DNA from: MGBC163016 sp964462135
GTDB lineage: Bacteria; Actinomycetota; Coriobacteriia; Coriobacteriales; Eggerthellaceae
DNA length: 42,841 nt
Direction: 5' to 3'
Assembly (NCBI GenBank): GCA_964462135.1
Contig: CAYWWK010000016.1
Location: 1-42,841, forward strand
Below the pieces are notes generated by a model. The model was given only the letters and a program-made list of their open reading frames with translations. It did no database searches and was not told where the DNA came from. Position 1 is the first letter of the stretch, and every line of letters starts with the position of its first letter. A program made the translations under genes and the position numbers. Below, one piece after another: positions 25,667-34,087 of this stretch.

Positions 25667-25985
25667 ATACGTTCTTCAACGCCTTATCGCATGTAGAAAG
25701 CACTTTACTATAAGAAACGTTCAATATCTCTGATTTAGCGATAAAGAGGACGTCATATTCTTTCCAACTGCCATCCAGATGACGATAGACTTCCCTTAAT
25801 CTGCGTTTCGCTGCATTTCTCCATACCGCATTACCGTTCTTTTTTCCTGCAATAAAAGCAACACGACCTTTATGGTCGTGTAAGCTTTCTGATTCATCGA
25901 TCAAAACGGTAATGTATTTTCCTGAGATCCTCTTTCCTCGAGAGAAGAGGGAAGAGATTTCCTCATTTGATCGTATAGTCTCCAA
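25647..25985 (-). CDS. rnpA: Ribonuclease P protein component
   Basis: This 112-residue protein binds RNase P RNA and helps mature the 5' ends of tRNAs. The RNR motif is present as NAVWRNAAKRRLREVYR, and VAFIAGKKNGNAV corresponds to the family N-terminal strand. The start is a TTG at 25985 with AAAAGGGC just upstream, only 8 bases after the rpmH stop. The C-terminus overlaps yidD. Confidence 0.93.
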   Translation of the reverse strand: METIRSNEEISSLFSRGKRISGKYITVLIDESESLHDHKGRVAFIAGKKNGNAVWRNAAKRRLREVYRHLDGSWKEYDVLFIAKSEILNVSYSKVLSTCDKALKNVYGTRER

Positions 25986-25993
25986 ATGCCCTT

Positions 25994-26128
25994 TTACACG
26001 CAGAGAGTCTTACGTCCCTTAGCACGCCTTCTTGACAAGACAGCACGGCCGCCTTTTGTTGACATACGAGCACGGAAACCATGGGTCTTTGCACGCTTAC
26101 GCTTATTTGGTTGATAAGTCCGCTTCAT
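25994..26128 (-). CDS. rpmH: 50S ribosomal protein L34
   Basis: This 44-residue basic protein begins MKRTYQPNKRKRAKTHGFRA and contains the RMSTKGGRAVLSRRRAKGR motif of L34. The tail KTLCV is unusual. The start at 26128 has AGAAGGA upstream. It heads the rpmH-rnpA-yidD-yidC-khpB operon, driven by the promoter at 26170-26197. Confidence 0.96.
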   Translation of the reverse strand: MKRTYQPNKRKRAKTHGFRARMSTKGGRAVLSRRRAKGRKTLCV

Positions 26129-26169
26129 CAGTAAATCCTTCTTCTAGAAATAGAGGCAAGTGACTGAAA

Positions 26170-26197
26170 AGTATACCGTGGGGTTTATCTATGTCAA
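26170..26197 (-). promoter_or_regulatory. Sigma-70-type promoter of the rpmH operon
   Basis: On the minus strand a perfect TTGACA (26192-26197), 16 bases, and TATACT (26170-26175) lie about 42 bases before rpmH. It is the strongest promoter seen in this window. Confidence 0.8.
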
Positions 26198-26451
26198 TTA
26201 GCAATTCGGTATTTTGTTCATCCCTATGATTGAAGGATATTCAACCTATAGCTATTTCGCTTGTTATTTAGAAAATCATCATAGTAATAAGAAGTGTTGA
26301 AATGAGGAAATCTGCAGAAGAGGCTGTAAAACACTGCTAAATCATTCAACAGAAGGCGTTGATAATCTGTATTCGATATCAACGTCCATAGAAAGGGCCA
26401 TACCGGGAAATAAACCGGGATTCATTAGGAAAATCACCGAAAAGCAGGCAG
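26198..26451. other. Intergenic region between dnaA and the rpmH promoter
   Basis: The region is AT-rich and holds no gene. An inverted repeat GTTGATA...TATCAAC with a 12-base loop is at 26358-26383, and a direct repeat of ACCGGGA/T lies near 26402-26422. Neither is followed by a T-tract. No good DnaA box was found here. Confidence 0.4.
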
Positions 26452-27993
26452 TTATAAATCCTTTATCAACTTCTTTAAAACCTCAACTTCTTCTTGAACA
26501 TTCCTATTCTGAAGCAACATACTTTCAACTTTTCCCACTGAGTGCATGACCGTCGAATGGTCTTTTCCGAATTTGGTACCAATATTCGCATAAGGGACAT
26601 CGAGCAGTTGCCGACAAAGATACATAGCCATCTGCCTTGGAAACAACACTTCCCTTGATCTTGATGACCCTATCAAATCACTATGCTTCACCTTGTAATA
26701 ATTCTCTACCTGTTTTTGGATGTCCTCAATCGTAAGGTTCTTAGACATCATTCCCATGAAATGATCTTCCAAAAGTGATTTTACTTCGTTGATGGAGATA
26801 GCCTTATTCCCAGACAAGTTTATATGGTAGATGAGGATAGTGACCGCACCCTTCAATTCCCTGATATTGGAACCTGAATTCTCTGCGATATAAGCTTGAA
26901 TATCTTCCGGGATATATAAGGAATCATCCCCATTCATCCTCTTGTATTCATTGATATAGCTTTTAACAATGGCAATCTTCGTTTCAACCTCAGGAGGTTG
27001 GATGTCAACAGTTCCTCCTTGCATAAAACGAGACCGATAACGCTCCTCGATATCGATATTCTTTGGAGCACGATCTGCAGAAAGGATGATCTGCTTATCC
27101 TGGTTGATGAGGTTATTGAAGATTTGAAAGACAATATTCAAAGTCTGCGTCTTCCCTTGGAAGTATTGAATATCGTCAACAAGGAGAACATCGGCCATTT
27201 CATAATGAGTCTTGAAGTTTTTATAACTTGATTTCTCTTTATCATGTTGAGCAACTGCATCGGTGTATTCACTGATCAATTCCTCAGCATCGACATAAAT
27301 AGTCATGATATCTGGGCGCGTTCGGTTGATGTAATTCTGAATAGCCCGAAGAAGATGAGTCTTGCCAAGACCGCTTCTTCCATAGATAAAAAGTGGATTC
27401 AAAGGTGTATTTCCAGGAAACTCTGCAACTTGAACAGCCATCGAATAGGCCATCCGATTCGATTCACCGATAACGAAATTCTCAAATGTGAAGCTTGACA
27501 AGGAAGCGTCAGGACTGATCAAGGGATTGTTGTATGAGGATGAGCTCGATCCTTTATCGTCTTTATCCTCTTGGTCAAGATTCTGCACGAAATCAGGAAT
27601 CTTGAAAGGGTTGTCATTGTCATTTTTATTTTCCTGCGAGAGAGATCTATTTAAAACATCATTACCATTCGAATTTGAGGATATCACGCTGTTTTTTGAA
27701 GAATCCGATGCGATTTCCTGAGTTGCGTCATTGCTTTCATCGATCTCAATGACAACAGAGAATGGAATTTGATAGATATCCTCCAACGCCCGAAGGATAA
27801 TTCCAGAGAAATTCTTCTCTGCCCAAGTTTTCATGAAACTGGATTCTGTAGTCAAAAGCAGAAATCCATCACTGATTGCTTGAGGTTGAATACGAGTCAA
27901 CAATGCATTGAACTGGGATTTATTGACGTCTGGATAAGAGGATACCTTTTCGCAGATTTGATTCCATTTCTCAATCAGTTCATTCTGTTGCAT
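26452..27993 (-). CDS. dnaA: Chromosomal replication initiator DnaA
   Basis: This 513-residue initiator binds DnaA boxes and melts oriC. Domain I covers about 1-85. Domain II is a low-complexity Ser/Asn/Asp linker (about 88-165). Domain III is AAA+ with Walker A GRSGLGKT (205-212), Walker B VLLVDDI (269-275) and GSNIRELKGA (374-383). Domain IV (about 420-513) has the DNA-binding signature FGKDHSTVMHSV. The start follows GGAAGG. It points left, away from dnaN, with the GHKL-wHTH gene upstream on the same strand. In most bacteria dnaA and dnaN run in the same direction, so this layout is unusual. Confidence 0.97.
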   Translation of the reverse strand: MQQNELIEKWNQICEKVSSYPDVNKSQFNALLTRIQPQAISDGFLLLTTESSFMKTWAEKNFSGIILRALEDIYQIPFSVVIEIDESNDATQEIASDSSKNSVISSNSNGNDVLNRSLSQENKNDNDNPFKIPDFVQNLDQEDKDDKGSSSSSYNNPLISPDASLSSFTFENFVIGESNRMAYSMAVQVAEFPGNTPLNPLFIYGRSGLGKTHLLRAIQNYINRTRPDIMTIYVDAEELISEYTDAVAQHDKEKSSYKNFKTHYEMADVLLVDDIQYFQGKTQTLNIVFQIFNNLINQDKQIILSADRAPKNIDIEERYRSRFMQGGTVDIQPPEVETKIAIVKSYINEYKRMNGDDSLYIPEDIQAYIAENSGSNIRELKGAVTILIYHINLSGNKAISINEVKSLLEDHFMGMMSKNLTIEDIQKQVENYYKVKHSDLIGSSRSREVLFPRQMAMYLCRQLLDVPYANIGTKFGKDHSTVMHSVGKVESMLLQNRNVQEEVEVLKKLIKDL

Positions 27994-28039
27994 ATCATTA
28001 CCTTCCGCGAAGGTCGAGAATCAATAAGCACGACTAAAG

Positions 28040-28067
28040 TTTTGCACAATTGTAAGGGTTTTCCACA
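28040..28067. promoter_or_regulatory. DnaA-box-like pair upstream of dnaA
   Basis: TTTTGCACA (28040-28048) and TTTTCCACA (28059-28067) each differ by one base from TTATNCACA. They lie between the GHKL-wHTH stop and the dnaA start, where they could mediate dnaA autoregulation. Confidence 0.45.
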
Positions 28068-28095
28068 ACAATAGTAATAAAAATGAAATAGATAT

Positions 28096-28935
28096 CTATA
28101 AAGAACGGACGAGATCTTCCCCCAGGGGAGTCAATGTATATTTCTTTCCGATTTGAGTAACGACACCTAAATCACGAAGCTTCTTCAATTCGTTATACAT
28201 ACTCCCACTTGGGATATTCATCGTTGTATACAGGTCTTTCACTCCCCATACGCTTTCAGTTTTGAAAAGAGGAAGGAAAGAAAGAGCTCGCTTTGACAAT
28301 GAAGGAAGAATCATATCCTTAGTCAAAGTGGTGGTGTTGTTTTCCGGGGAGCCCATCGGAGTGGGTATCTGATTAACTTCAGGTGAAACAAGACTGATTG
28401 TTACCACAGCTCCTGTCCCTAGATTATCCTCTATCCGAATATCCCCTTTCTTCGTTTCCAGATATTCCTTCACGATAGGGAGCCCAGAACCTACCCCATT
28501 GATGTATTGTTTCATTTCTTGGGTTGCTGAGGAATAACCAGGGAGTTGCGCCTTCTCTTTATCAGATATACCCGGTCCTTGATCGGTAAAACGAATAGTG
28601 TTTCCTGAATCAAAAATAGATACCACCATTTCAGTGAATCTTGCATGGATGAAATTCTCAGAAACTTGAAGGATGACGGTATAGGGAATAGACCCACCTA
28701 TCTCACTGGCTTCACGGTAAATGGAAGAAGCTAATTCCCCAATAAAATCCTTCGTGTTATTCGGTTTGATATCAATGATTCGAGGTGAACTGAGAAGGTC
28801 ATCATAAATTGCAATCCGAGCGGGTGAATTGACATAGGAAAGAGAGGTATCAAGCCTTTCCGGTTCCTCACTTTTATTTTGGTATGTATTTGCTTGTTCG
28901 CTCAAAACTTCCCCTGTGTTCACCTTCAACAGCAT
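28096..28935 (-). CDS. GHKL ATPase fused to a winged-helix domain, beside dnaA
   Basis: This 279-residue protein has a histidine-kinase-like ATP-binding fold without a dimerisation/histidine domain. The N-box is SENFIHA (92-98), the G1 box DQGPGI (118-123), and the G2 box GVGSGLPIVKEYL (147-159); GTGAVVTI (173-180) closes the fold. Residues of about 217-278 form a winged helix (a helix-turn-helix at about 233-256, and YTLTPLGEDL at the wing/end). It has no membrane segment or signal. It is co-directional with dnaA, about 100 bases upstream of it, and next to the putative oriC. It may be an ATP-responsive or anti-sigma-like DNA-binding regulator of origin genes; that role is inference. I recognise the domains but no named family. 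Confidence 0.75.
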   Translation of the reverse strand: MLLKVNTGEVLSEQANTYQNKSEEPERLDTSLSYVNSPARIAIYDDLLSSPRIIDIKPNNTKDFIGELASSIYREASEIGGSIPYTVILQVSENFIHARFTEMVVSIFDSGNTIRFTDQGPGISDKEKAQLPGYSSATQEMKQYINGVGSGLPIVKEYLETKKGDIRIEDNLGTGAVVTISLVSPEVNQIPTPMGSPENNTTTLTKDMILPSLSKRALSFLPLFKTESVWGVKDLYTTMNIPSGSMYNELKKLRDLGVVTQIGKKYTLTPLGEDLVRSL

Positions 28936-28975
28936 ATCCCACTTTTGTTATCGGATAATTCACGCAGGATGAAAA

Positions 28976-29003
28976 ATTATATGAAATATTAGGTTTTCAA
29001 CAA
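28976..29003 (-). promoter_or_regulatory. Putative promoter of the GHKL-wHTH/dnaA unit
   Basis: On the minus strand TTGTTG (28998-29003), 16 bases, and TATAAT (28976-28981) precede the GHKL-wHTH start. A DnaA-box-like TTTTCAACA (28994-29002) overlaps the -35. Confidence 0.45.
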
Positions 29004-29552
29004 TTTATTCATAAAAAGTGGAAAAAGTGAAACATCAAAGAAAATAGTGAGCCTAGCAAGATCAGGACTAGTGAATAACTTTCCAAAAATCTTCTTGACA
29101 ATTGAAGAAATAAAGCGATTGCCAGATAGAGCGTTCACCTTTGTCTGAAAATGAGATAAAGAGTCTCCTGAAATAAAATAGATAGTAGAACAGATATTCG
29201 ATACCAATGAAAAATTCAAATAACACCAGTGTAATCACTACTTCTTTTTATATAGTGATGATGAGACCACAAGAAATTCACAATTACCAAAAGCATCATA
29301 TTTAAGGTTTTACCGGGCAGAAACAGAAATAATGAGAATGGAAGTTAAAATCTGATTCCATTTTCAACATTTTCCACTTTCGCTCATTCCAACGATGTTA
29401 AAAAAGAGTGAAACCACAGGTTGATTCATATAATTTTTCAAATAATTGAAAACTTGAAACAAAATACAAAGAAATCATTGAAAAGAATGAATTCATGAAT
29501 AGTTTCACGAAAGCATGAAAACAACAGTGATCAATCAGATGAGAGTTGATTG

Positions 29553-29606
29553 GGTTGATCTCCGCTTCGCTCGGATCGGCCCCTACGACTCGAATAGACC
29601 CCTACG
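29553..29606. repeat. REP-like element at the origin edge (cluster 6)
   Basis: A family B hairpin at 29553-29586 has stem GGTTGATC/GATCGGCC and CCCTAC at its end. A truncated copy with GACCCCTACG follows at 29597-29606. It lies between the putative oriC and the dnaN promoter. Confidence 0.65.
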
Positions 29607-29685
29607 ATTTAAATCAACCCGTATAACATAGATAAATTCCTCTCATGAAACATAGATTACGTTCTACGGAAAAAAGGGATAACGG

Positions 29686-29691
29686 TATAAT
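29686..29691 (+). promoter_or_regulatory. -10 box of the dnaN promoter
   Basis: A perfect TATAAT lies 28 bases before the dnaN ATG. A weak TTCTAC is 18 bases upstream of it. The leader would be about 20 bases and contains the ribosome site GAGGAAGGA. Confidence 0.5.
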
Positions 29692-29718
29692 TCCGGACAA
29701 AACGCGAGGAAGGATGTC

Positions 29719-30816
29719 ATGAAATTCAGCATCAACAAGACAGAGCTCAGCAACGCCCTCACTATTGTGATGAAAGGCGTTTCCACCCGCTCAACCCTTC
29801 CTATCCTTTCTGGCGTTCTCATTGAAGCCAAAACCGATCAAATCGTCCTCCAAGCAACCGATCTTGAACTCTCTGTCAAAGTAAGTTCGCCTGCCCTTGT
29901 GGAAGAAGAAGGACGAACGGTGATTCCTGGCAAGCTGTTCTCAGAGATCATTCGCAGTCTTCCTGATGCTGCGGTTCATATCGAACTGAAGGATAACAAC
30001 ATCACCCTCGTCTGTGACACTTCCTCATTCTCAGTTTGGACACTCAACCCGGATGACTTTCCCGGTTTCCCCGAGGTTGAGGTTTCTCAGCAGGTCAGCC
30101 TTCCATTCGATATATTCACCCAAATGGTCAAACGGGTTTCTCGTGTCGTTTCTCGCGATGAAAGCCGCATGATCCTCACTGGGGTCCTCATCGAACTTGA
30201 AGACAAGCAGTTGAAAATGGTTGCAACTGATTCCTATCGATTGGCGCTTGCCAAGACCGAGCTTCCTGACACACAAGCAGAGGAATTCACTGCGGTGATT
30301 GCAGGAACCTTCTTGAATGATGTCTGTGCGGTGCCCATGAATGACCCCAACATCACCCTTGGTCTTTCCAACAACCAGATCATCATCACCTGCGGGAGCA
30401 CTGTTTTTATCAACCGAAGGATAGAGGGAAACTATCCCAACTATCGTCAATTGCTTCCTGATACCCACAACACCCGTGTCACTCTGGAACTGGCACCGCT
30501 TTTGGCGGCAGTCAAACGGGCTGCAATACTCAGCTCCTCGTCGGCACCTATGCGTTTCGATGTGAACAATGAAACACAAACGATCCAGATCTTCGTCAAA
30601 GCCGCTGATGTGGGTTCGGTACAGGAGACGATCAGTTGCGAAGTGGAAGGGGAAGATGTCGAAATCGCGTTCAATTCCTCCTATGTGGTGGACGGCCTTT
30701 CTGCCATCAAGGGAGACAAGGTTGATTTCGATACTCAAGACGGAATGAAGCCTGGCATCTTCCGTACGGCAGACAAGGATGATTTCCTCTATCTCATCAT
30801 GCCTGTTCGGATTTAA
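29719..30816 (+). CDS. dnaN: DNA polymerase III beta subunit (sliding clamp)
   Basis: This 365-residue protein has the three-domain clamp layout and usual length. MKFSINKTELSNAL, RSTLPILSGVLIEA and the C-terminal LYLIMPVRI, which forms the partner-binding end, are typical. It dimerises around DNA and tethers Pol III, MutS and ligase. The start has GAGGAAGGA upstream. It opens the rightward dnaN-recF-gyrB-gyrA block, and the sequence becomes GC-richer from here. Confidence 0.97.
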   Translation: MKFSINKTELSNALTIVMKGVSTRSTLPILSGVLIEAKTDQIVLQATDLELSVKVSSPALVEEEGRTVIPGKLFSEIIRSLPDAAVHIELKDNNITLVCDTSSFSVWTLNPDDFPGFPEVEVSQQVSLPFDIFTQMVKRVSRVVSRDESRMILTGVLIELEDKQLKMVATDSYRLALAKTELPDTQAEEFTAVIAGTFLNDVCAVPMNDPNITLGLSNNQIIITCGSTVFINRRIEGNYPNYRQLLPDTHNTRVTLELAPLLAAVKRAAILSSSSAPMRFDVNNETQTIQIFVKAADVGSVQETISCEVEGEDVEIAFNSSYVVDGLSAIKGDKVDFDTQDGMKPGIFRTADKDDFLYLIMPVRI

Positions 30817-30853
30817 TCAACCGGCAGTTACGACAGGCAAAGGGTAGAGAACA

Positions 30854-31924
30854 CTGTCGCTGAGGATCCAAAACATAGCACTGACGCATTTTCGTTCCTA
30901 TGATCATTTCGAACTTGATGATCTTCAGGAACTGAACATCTTCTATGGACCCAACGCCATTGGAAAGACCAATATCATCGAGGCCCTTCAACTTTTGACT
31001 GCTCTCACATCCTTTCGGAAGGCAACATCATCTGAACTGACAAAGCAAGGATGTGATGGTTTCAATGTGTCAGCCCATATCTCTGATGGAAACAGGGAGC
31101 TTGATCTTCAGCTCCGGTTCGATGGTGAAAAGCGCACGTATGCGTTGAATGGGAAGAATAAAGCCGTTAAAAGCCTGAAGGGCATGATCCCTTCTGTGAT
31201 CTTCGCTCCTGAAGATCTTGATCTGATCAAACGGTCCGATTCCCTTCGTCGCAACGAAGTGGATTCCATCGGTCAGCAAATCAATGCGAACTACCATCAG
31301 ATAGCCAAGGATTTCGAGAAGCTCCTTCGTTATAGAAACAGGTTGCTCAAAGATGAGGCTCCTGATGATCTCCTTGATTCTCTGACGGAGCTGTTTGCTA
31401 AAGTTGGCACCCAGCTGATGGTTTATCGAAAGGCATTGATCGAGAGAATCACTCCTTATATCCAGGAGGCATATATCAACATATCCCAGGGTGAGGATCT
31501 TGTCGTTGACTACGAGCCATCCTTCAACGATGTTGAGGATCTTCGATCGAAGTTGGAGGCGAATCGATCAGAAGAGCGCGCACGCAAGCAGACCGTCAAT
31601 GGGCCTCATCGTGACAAGATCCGCTTCCTGATAGAAGGATTGGATTCCAGTTCCTTTGCGAGTCAAGGTCAGCAACGAAGTATCGTCCTCTCTTTGAAGA
31701 TCGGTGAGGTGCGATTGATCGAGGAGATGCTCAAGCAGAAACCGATTCTCCTTTTGGATGATGTCATGAGTGAATTGGATGCAAGTCGCCGAGAGGCTAT
31801 GGTCGAACGACTACTTCCTGATACTCAGACCTTCATCACCACGGCCAATCTTGAGTATTTCGACCAAGGAATGCGAGAAAAGGCGCTGATTATAGACATT
31901 GAAGAGAAGTTATCCAGTAAATGA
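30854..31924 (+). CDS. recF: DNA replication/repair protein RecF (non-ATG start)
   Basis: This roughly 356-residue SMC-like ATPase helps load RecA at gaps. Walker A is GPNAIGKTN, the signature region SQGQQRSIVLSLKI and Walker B LLLDDVMSELD. The N-terminus MSLRIQNIALTHFRSYDHFEL is clearly in frame, but no ATG, GTG or TTG lies between an in-frame TAG at 30845-30847 and this segment. The only start that keeps the N-terminus is CTG at 30854 (or CTG at 30860), with AAAGGG 9 bases upstream of the first. A TTG at 30995 would remove the Walker A motif. It follows dnaN by 37 bases. Confidence 0.9.
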   Translation: MSLRIQNIALTHFRSYDHFELDDLQELNIFYGPNAIGKTNIIEALQLLTALTSFRKATSSELTKQGCDGFNVSAHISDGNRELDLQLRFDGEKRTYALNGKNKAVKSLKGMIPSVIFAPEDLDLIKRSDSLRRNEVDSIGQQINANYHQIAKDFEKLLRYRNRLLKDEAPDDLLDSLTELFAKVGTQLMVYRKALIERITPYIQEAYINISQGEDLVVDYEPSFNDVEDLRSKLEANRSEERARKQTVNGPHRDKIRFLIEGLDSSSFASQGQQRSIVLSLKIGEVRLIEEMLKQKPILLLDDVMSELDASRREAMVERLLPDTQTFITTANLEYFDQGMREKALIIDIEEKLSSK

Positions 31925-32072
31925 TGCAAAAACAGAAAATAGGTGCTTAAAACGGCTTATATTCCTCCGTTTGAGGTATAGGTTTGCCAAAAATCGTATA
32001 TCTGTATGGTAAAATTCATCGGTCAAACCATCAAAGCCCTGTTCAAACCATAATCACAGCAAGGGAGAATCT

Positions 32073-34019
32073 ATGGCAGATACCTCAAACAATGGCAATT
32101 ATGGTGCAGAAAACATCCGTGTCCTTGAAGGATTGGAAGCTGTCCGCATCCGTCCTGGCATGTATATCGGCTCAACGGGTCCACGCGGTTTACACCATCT
32201 GGTCTATGAGGTCGTGGATAACTCCGTTGACGAAGCTTTGGCTGGATACTGTGACAAGATAGAAGTATGGATACATGAAGACAATTCCGTGACGGTGGCC
32301 GACAATGGCCGTGGCATTCCGGTGGAGAAGCATCCTCAAGAGGGTATCCCCACGGTAGAGGTTGTTTTGACCATCCTGCATGCAGGTGGTAAGTTCGGTG
32401 ATGGCGGGTACAAGACATCCGGTGGCCTTCATGGTGTTGGCGTCTCCGTCGTGAATGCCTTGTCCACAATGACACGCGTCTGCGTCAAGCGCGATGGGTA
32501 CGAATATGAGATGGATTTCGAACGCGGCGTCACGAAGACGAAGCTGCACAAGATAGGGAAGGCGAAAGGGACCGGTACCAAGGTGACGTTCTGGCCTGAC
32601 CCAGAGATCTTCACCGAGAGCACTGAATTCGATTTCGACATCTTGGCCAACCGCTTCCGTGAGATGTCGTTCCTGAACAAGGGACTGGTCATCATCCTCC
32701 ATGACGAACGTCGGAAGGATGCAGAAGGTAACCCCATCTCAGAAACCTTCAAGGCGGAAGGTGGCATCGTTGACTTCGTCAAATATCTCAATGAAGGCAA
32801 AGAGACGCTGAACAAACCGATCTATTTCGAAGCGGAGAACCCAGACGGGGAAGTTGAGATTGCCCTTCAATGGTCAACTTCCTACAGCGCAACCATCATG
32901 GCCTTCGCGAACAACATCAACACCACGGAAGGCGGTACACACCTCGAAGGGTTCAAGAATGCCCTTACGCGCACGATCAACGACTACGCGCGTGGCAAGG
33001 GGTTGCTGAAGGAAAAGGATTCAAACCTCAGCGGCGAGGATGCCCGCGAGGGCCTTTCGGCTGTCATCTCCGTCAAGCTGCATGACCCTCAATTCGAAGG
33101 ACAGACGAAGACGAAGCTGGGAAACACCGAGATCCGTGGCTTGGTGCAGAATGCCGTGGCGCAAGGCCTGGCGGAATACCTGGAAGAGAACCCAACCCCG
33201 GCAAAGCGCATCATCAACAAGGCATCCCAAGCGCTCAAAGCCCGAGAGGCTGCTCGCAAAGCCCGAGAGGCTACGCGCCGAAAGGGGGTACTTGATTCGT
33301 TCGCCCTTCCTGGAAAGCTTGCTGATTGCTCTTCGAAAGACGCTTCGCTCTCTGAGATATTCATCGTAGAGGGCGATTCCGCAGGTGGCTCGGCCAAGCA
33401 GGCTCGTGATCGTAAATTCCAAGCCATCCTTCCCCTTCGTGGAAAGATCCTCAATGTTGAGAAGGCGGGATTGCATCGGTCCCTTTCCTCTGACACCATC
33501 TCTTCGCTGATCACCGCTATCGGCACGAATATCGGCGAAGACTTCGATGCTGATAAGGCACGTTACCATCGCATCGTCATCATGACCGATGCTGATGTTG
33601 ACGGCGCCCATATTCGCTGCCTTCTGCTCACCTTCTTCTATCGGTACATGCCTGAGTTGATCGCTCGCGGGTATATCTACATCGCTTGCCCACCCATCTT
33701 CGGCATCAAGAAGAAGAACTCACGGTCGACGAAGATCGAACGCTATGTGTACGACGAAAGCGCCCTTTCCGCTACTTTGAAAGAGATGGGTGGTTCGGAG
33801 AAATTCGATGTCCAGCGGTACAAGGGCTTAGGCGAGATGGACCCGGAGCAGCTTTGGGAAACCACTATGGAACCGCAGAACAGGATGATGCTCAAGGTTG
33901 AGATTGACGATGCTGCCCAAGCTGAGCGCGTCGTGTCCGAATTGATGGGAGATCAGGTAGAGCCTCGCAAGAAGTTCATACAGACTCACGCCAAGGATGT
34001 TCGATTCCTGGACATCTGA
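32073..34019 (+). CDS. gyrB: DNA gyrase subunit B
   Basis: This 648-residue ATPase subunit matches the usual actinobacterial GyrB length. The GHKL ATP-binding part shows EVVDNSVDEALAGYC, DNGRGIPV and GGLHGVGVSVVNALS. The TOPRIM part shows EGDSAGGSAKQARDR and DADVDGAHI, and the tail RYKGLGEMDPEQLWETT. With GyrA it introduces negative supercoils. GGGAGAATCT precedes the ATG. The 148-base gap before it may hold a promoter, but none is clear. The DUF721 gene often found between recF and gyrB in actinobacteria is absent. Confidence 0.97.
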   Translation: MADTSNNGNYGAENIRVLEGLEAVRIRPGMYIGSTGPRGLHHLVYEVVDNSVDEALAGYCDKIEVWIHEDNSVTVADNGRGIPVEKHPQEGIPTVEVVLTILHAGGKFGDGGYKTSGGLHGVGVSVVNALSTMTRVCVKRDGYEYEMDFERGVTKTKLHKIGKAKGTGTKVTFWPDPEIFTESTEFDFDILANRFREMSFLNKGLVIILHDERRKDAEGNPISETFKAEGGIVDFVKYLNEGKETLNKPIYFEAENPDGEVEIALQWSTSYSATIMAFANNINTTEGGTHLEGFKNALTRTINDYARGKGLLKEKDSNLSGEDAREGLSAVISVKLHDPQFEGQTKTKLGNTEIRGLVQNAVAQGLAEYLEENPTPAKRIINKASQALKAREAARKAREATRRKGVLDSFALPGKLADCSSKDASLSEIFIVEGDSAGGSAKQARDRKFQAILPLRGKILNVEKAGLHRSLSSDTISSLITAIGTNIGEDFDADKARYHRIVIMTDADVDGAHIRCLLLTFFYRYMPELIARGYIYIACPPIFGIKKKNSRSTKIERYVYDESALSATLKEMGGSEKFDVQRYKGLGEMDPEQLWETTMEPQNRMMLKVEIDDAAQAERVVSELMGDQVEPRKKFIQTHAKDVRFLDI

Positions 34020-34087
34020 TTCTGATCAGGTTTTGATAGGACGTGAATACCGAGAAAAACGATCTGCATCAAAGAAAGGGTTGATAC

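Larger units (their letters stand above)
28936..29718. other. Putative origin of replication (oriC), AT-rich
   Basis: This 783-base, strongly AT-rich region separates leftward dnaA/GHKL genes from rightward dnaN. It has no credible gene; the 76-codon minus-strand frame at 28989-29219 lacks a ribosome site. DnaA-box-like 9-mers are TTTTCAACA (28994-29002 and 29361-29369), TTTTCCACT (29370-29378 and, inverted, 29017-29025) and TTATTCACT (inverted, 29070-29078). Two of these are directly adjacent at 29361-29378. A palindromic TTTTCAAATAATTGAAAA lies near 29436-29453, and TTATCGGATAA is at 28948-28958. The call rests on gene context and strand switch; the boxes are degenerate. Confidence 0.7.

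Noticed and set aside
28989..29219. 76-codon minus-strand frame in the origin region
   Set aside because: It has no ribosome site and lies in AT-rich DNA with DnaA-box-like sequences.
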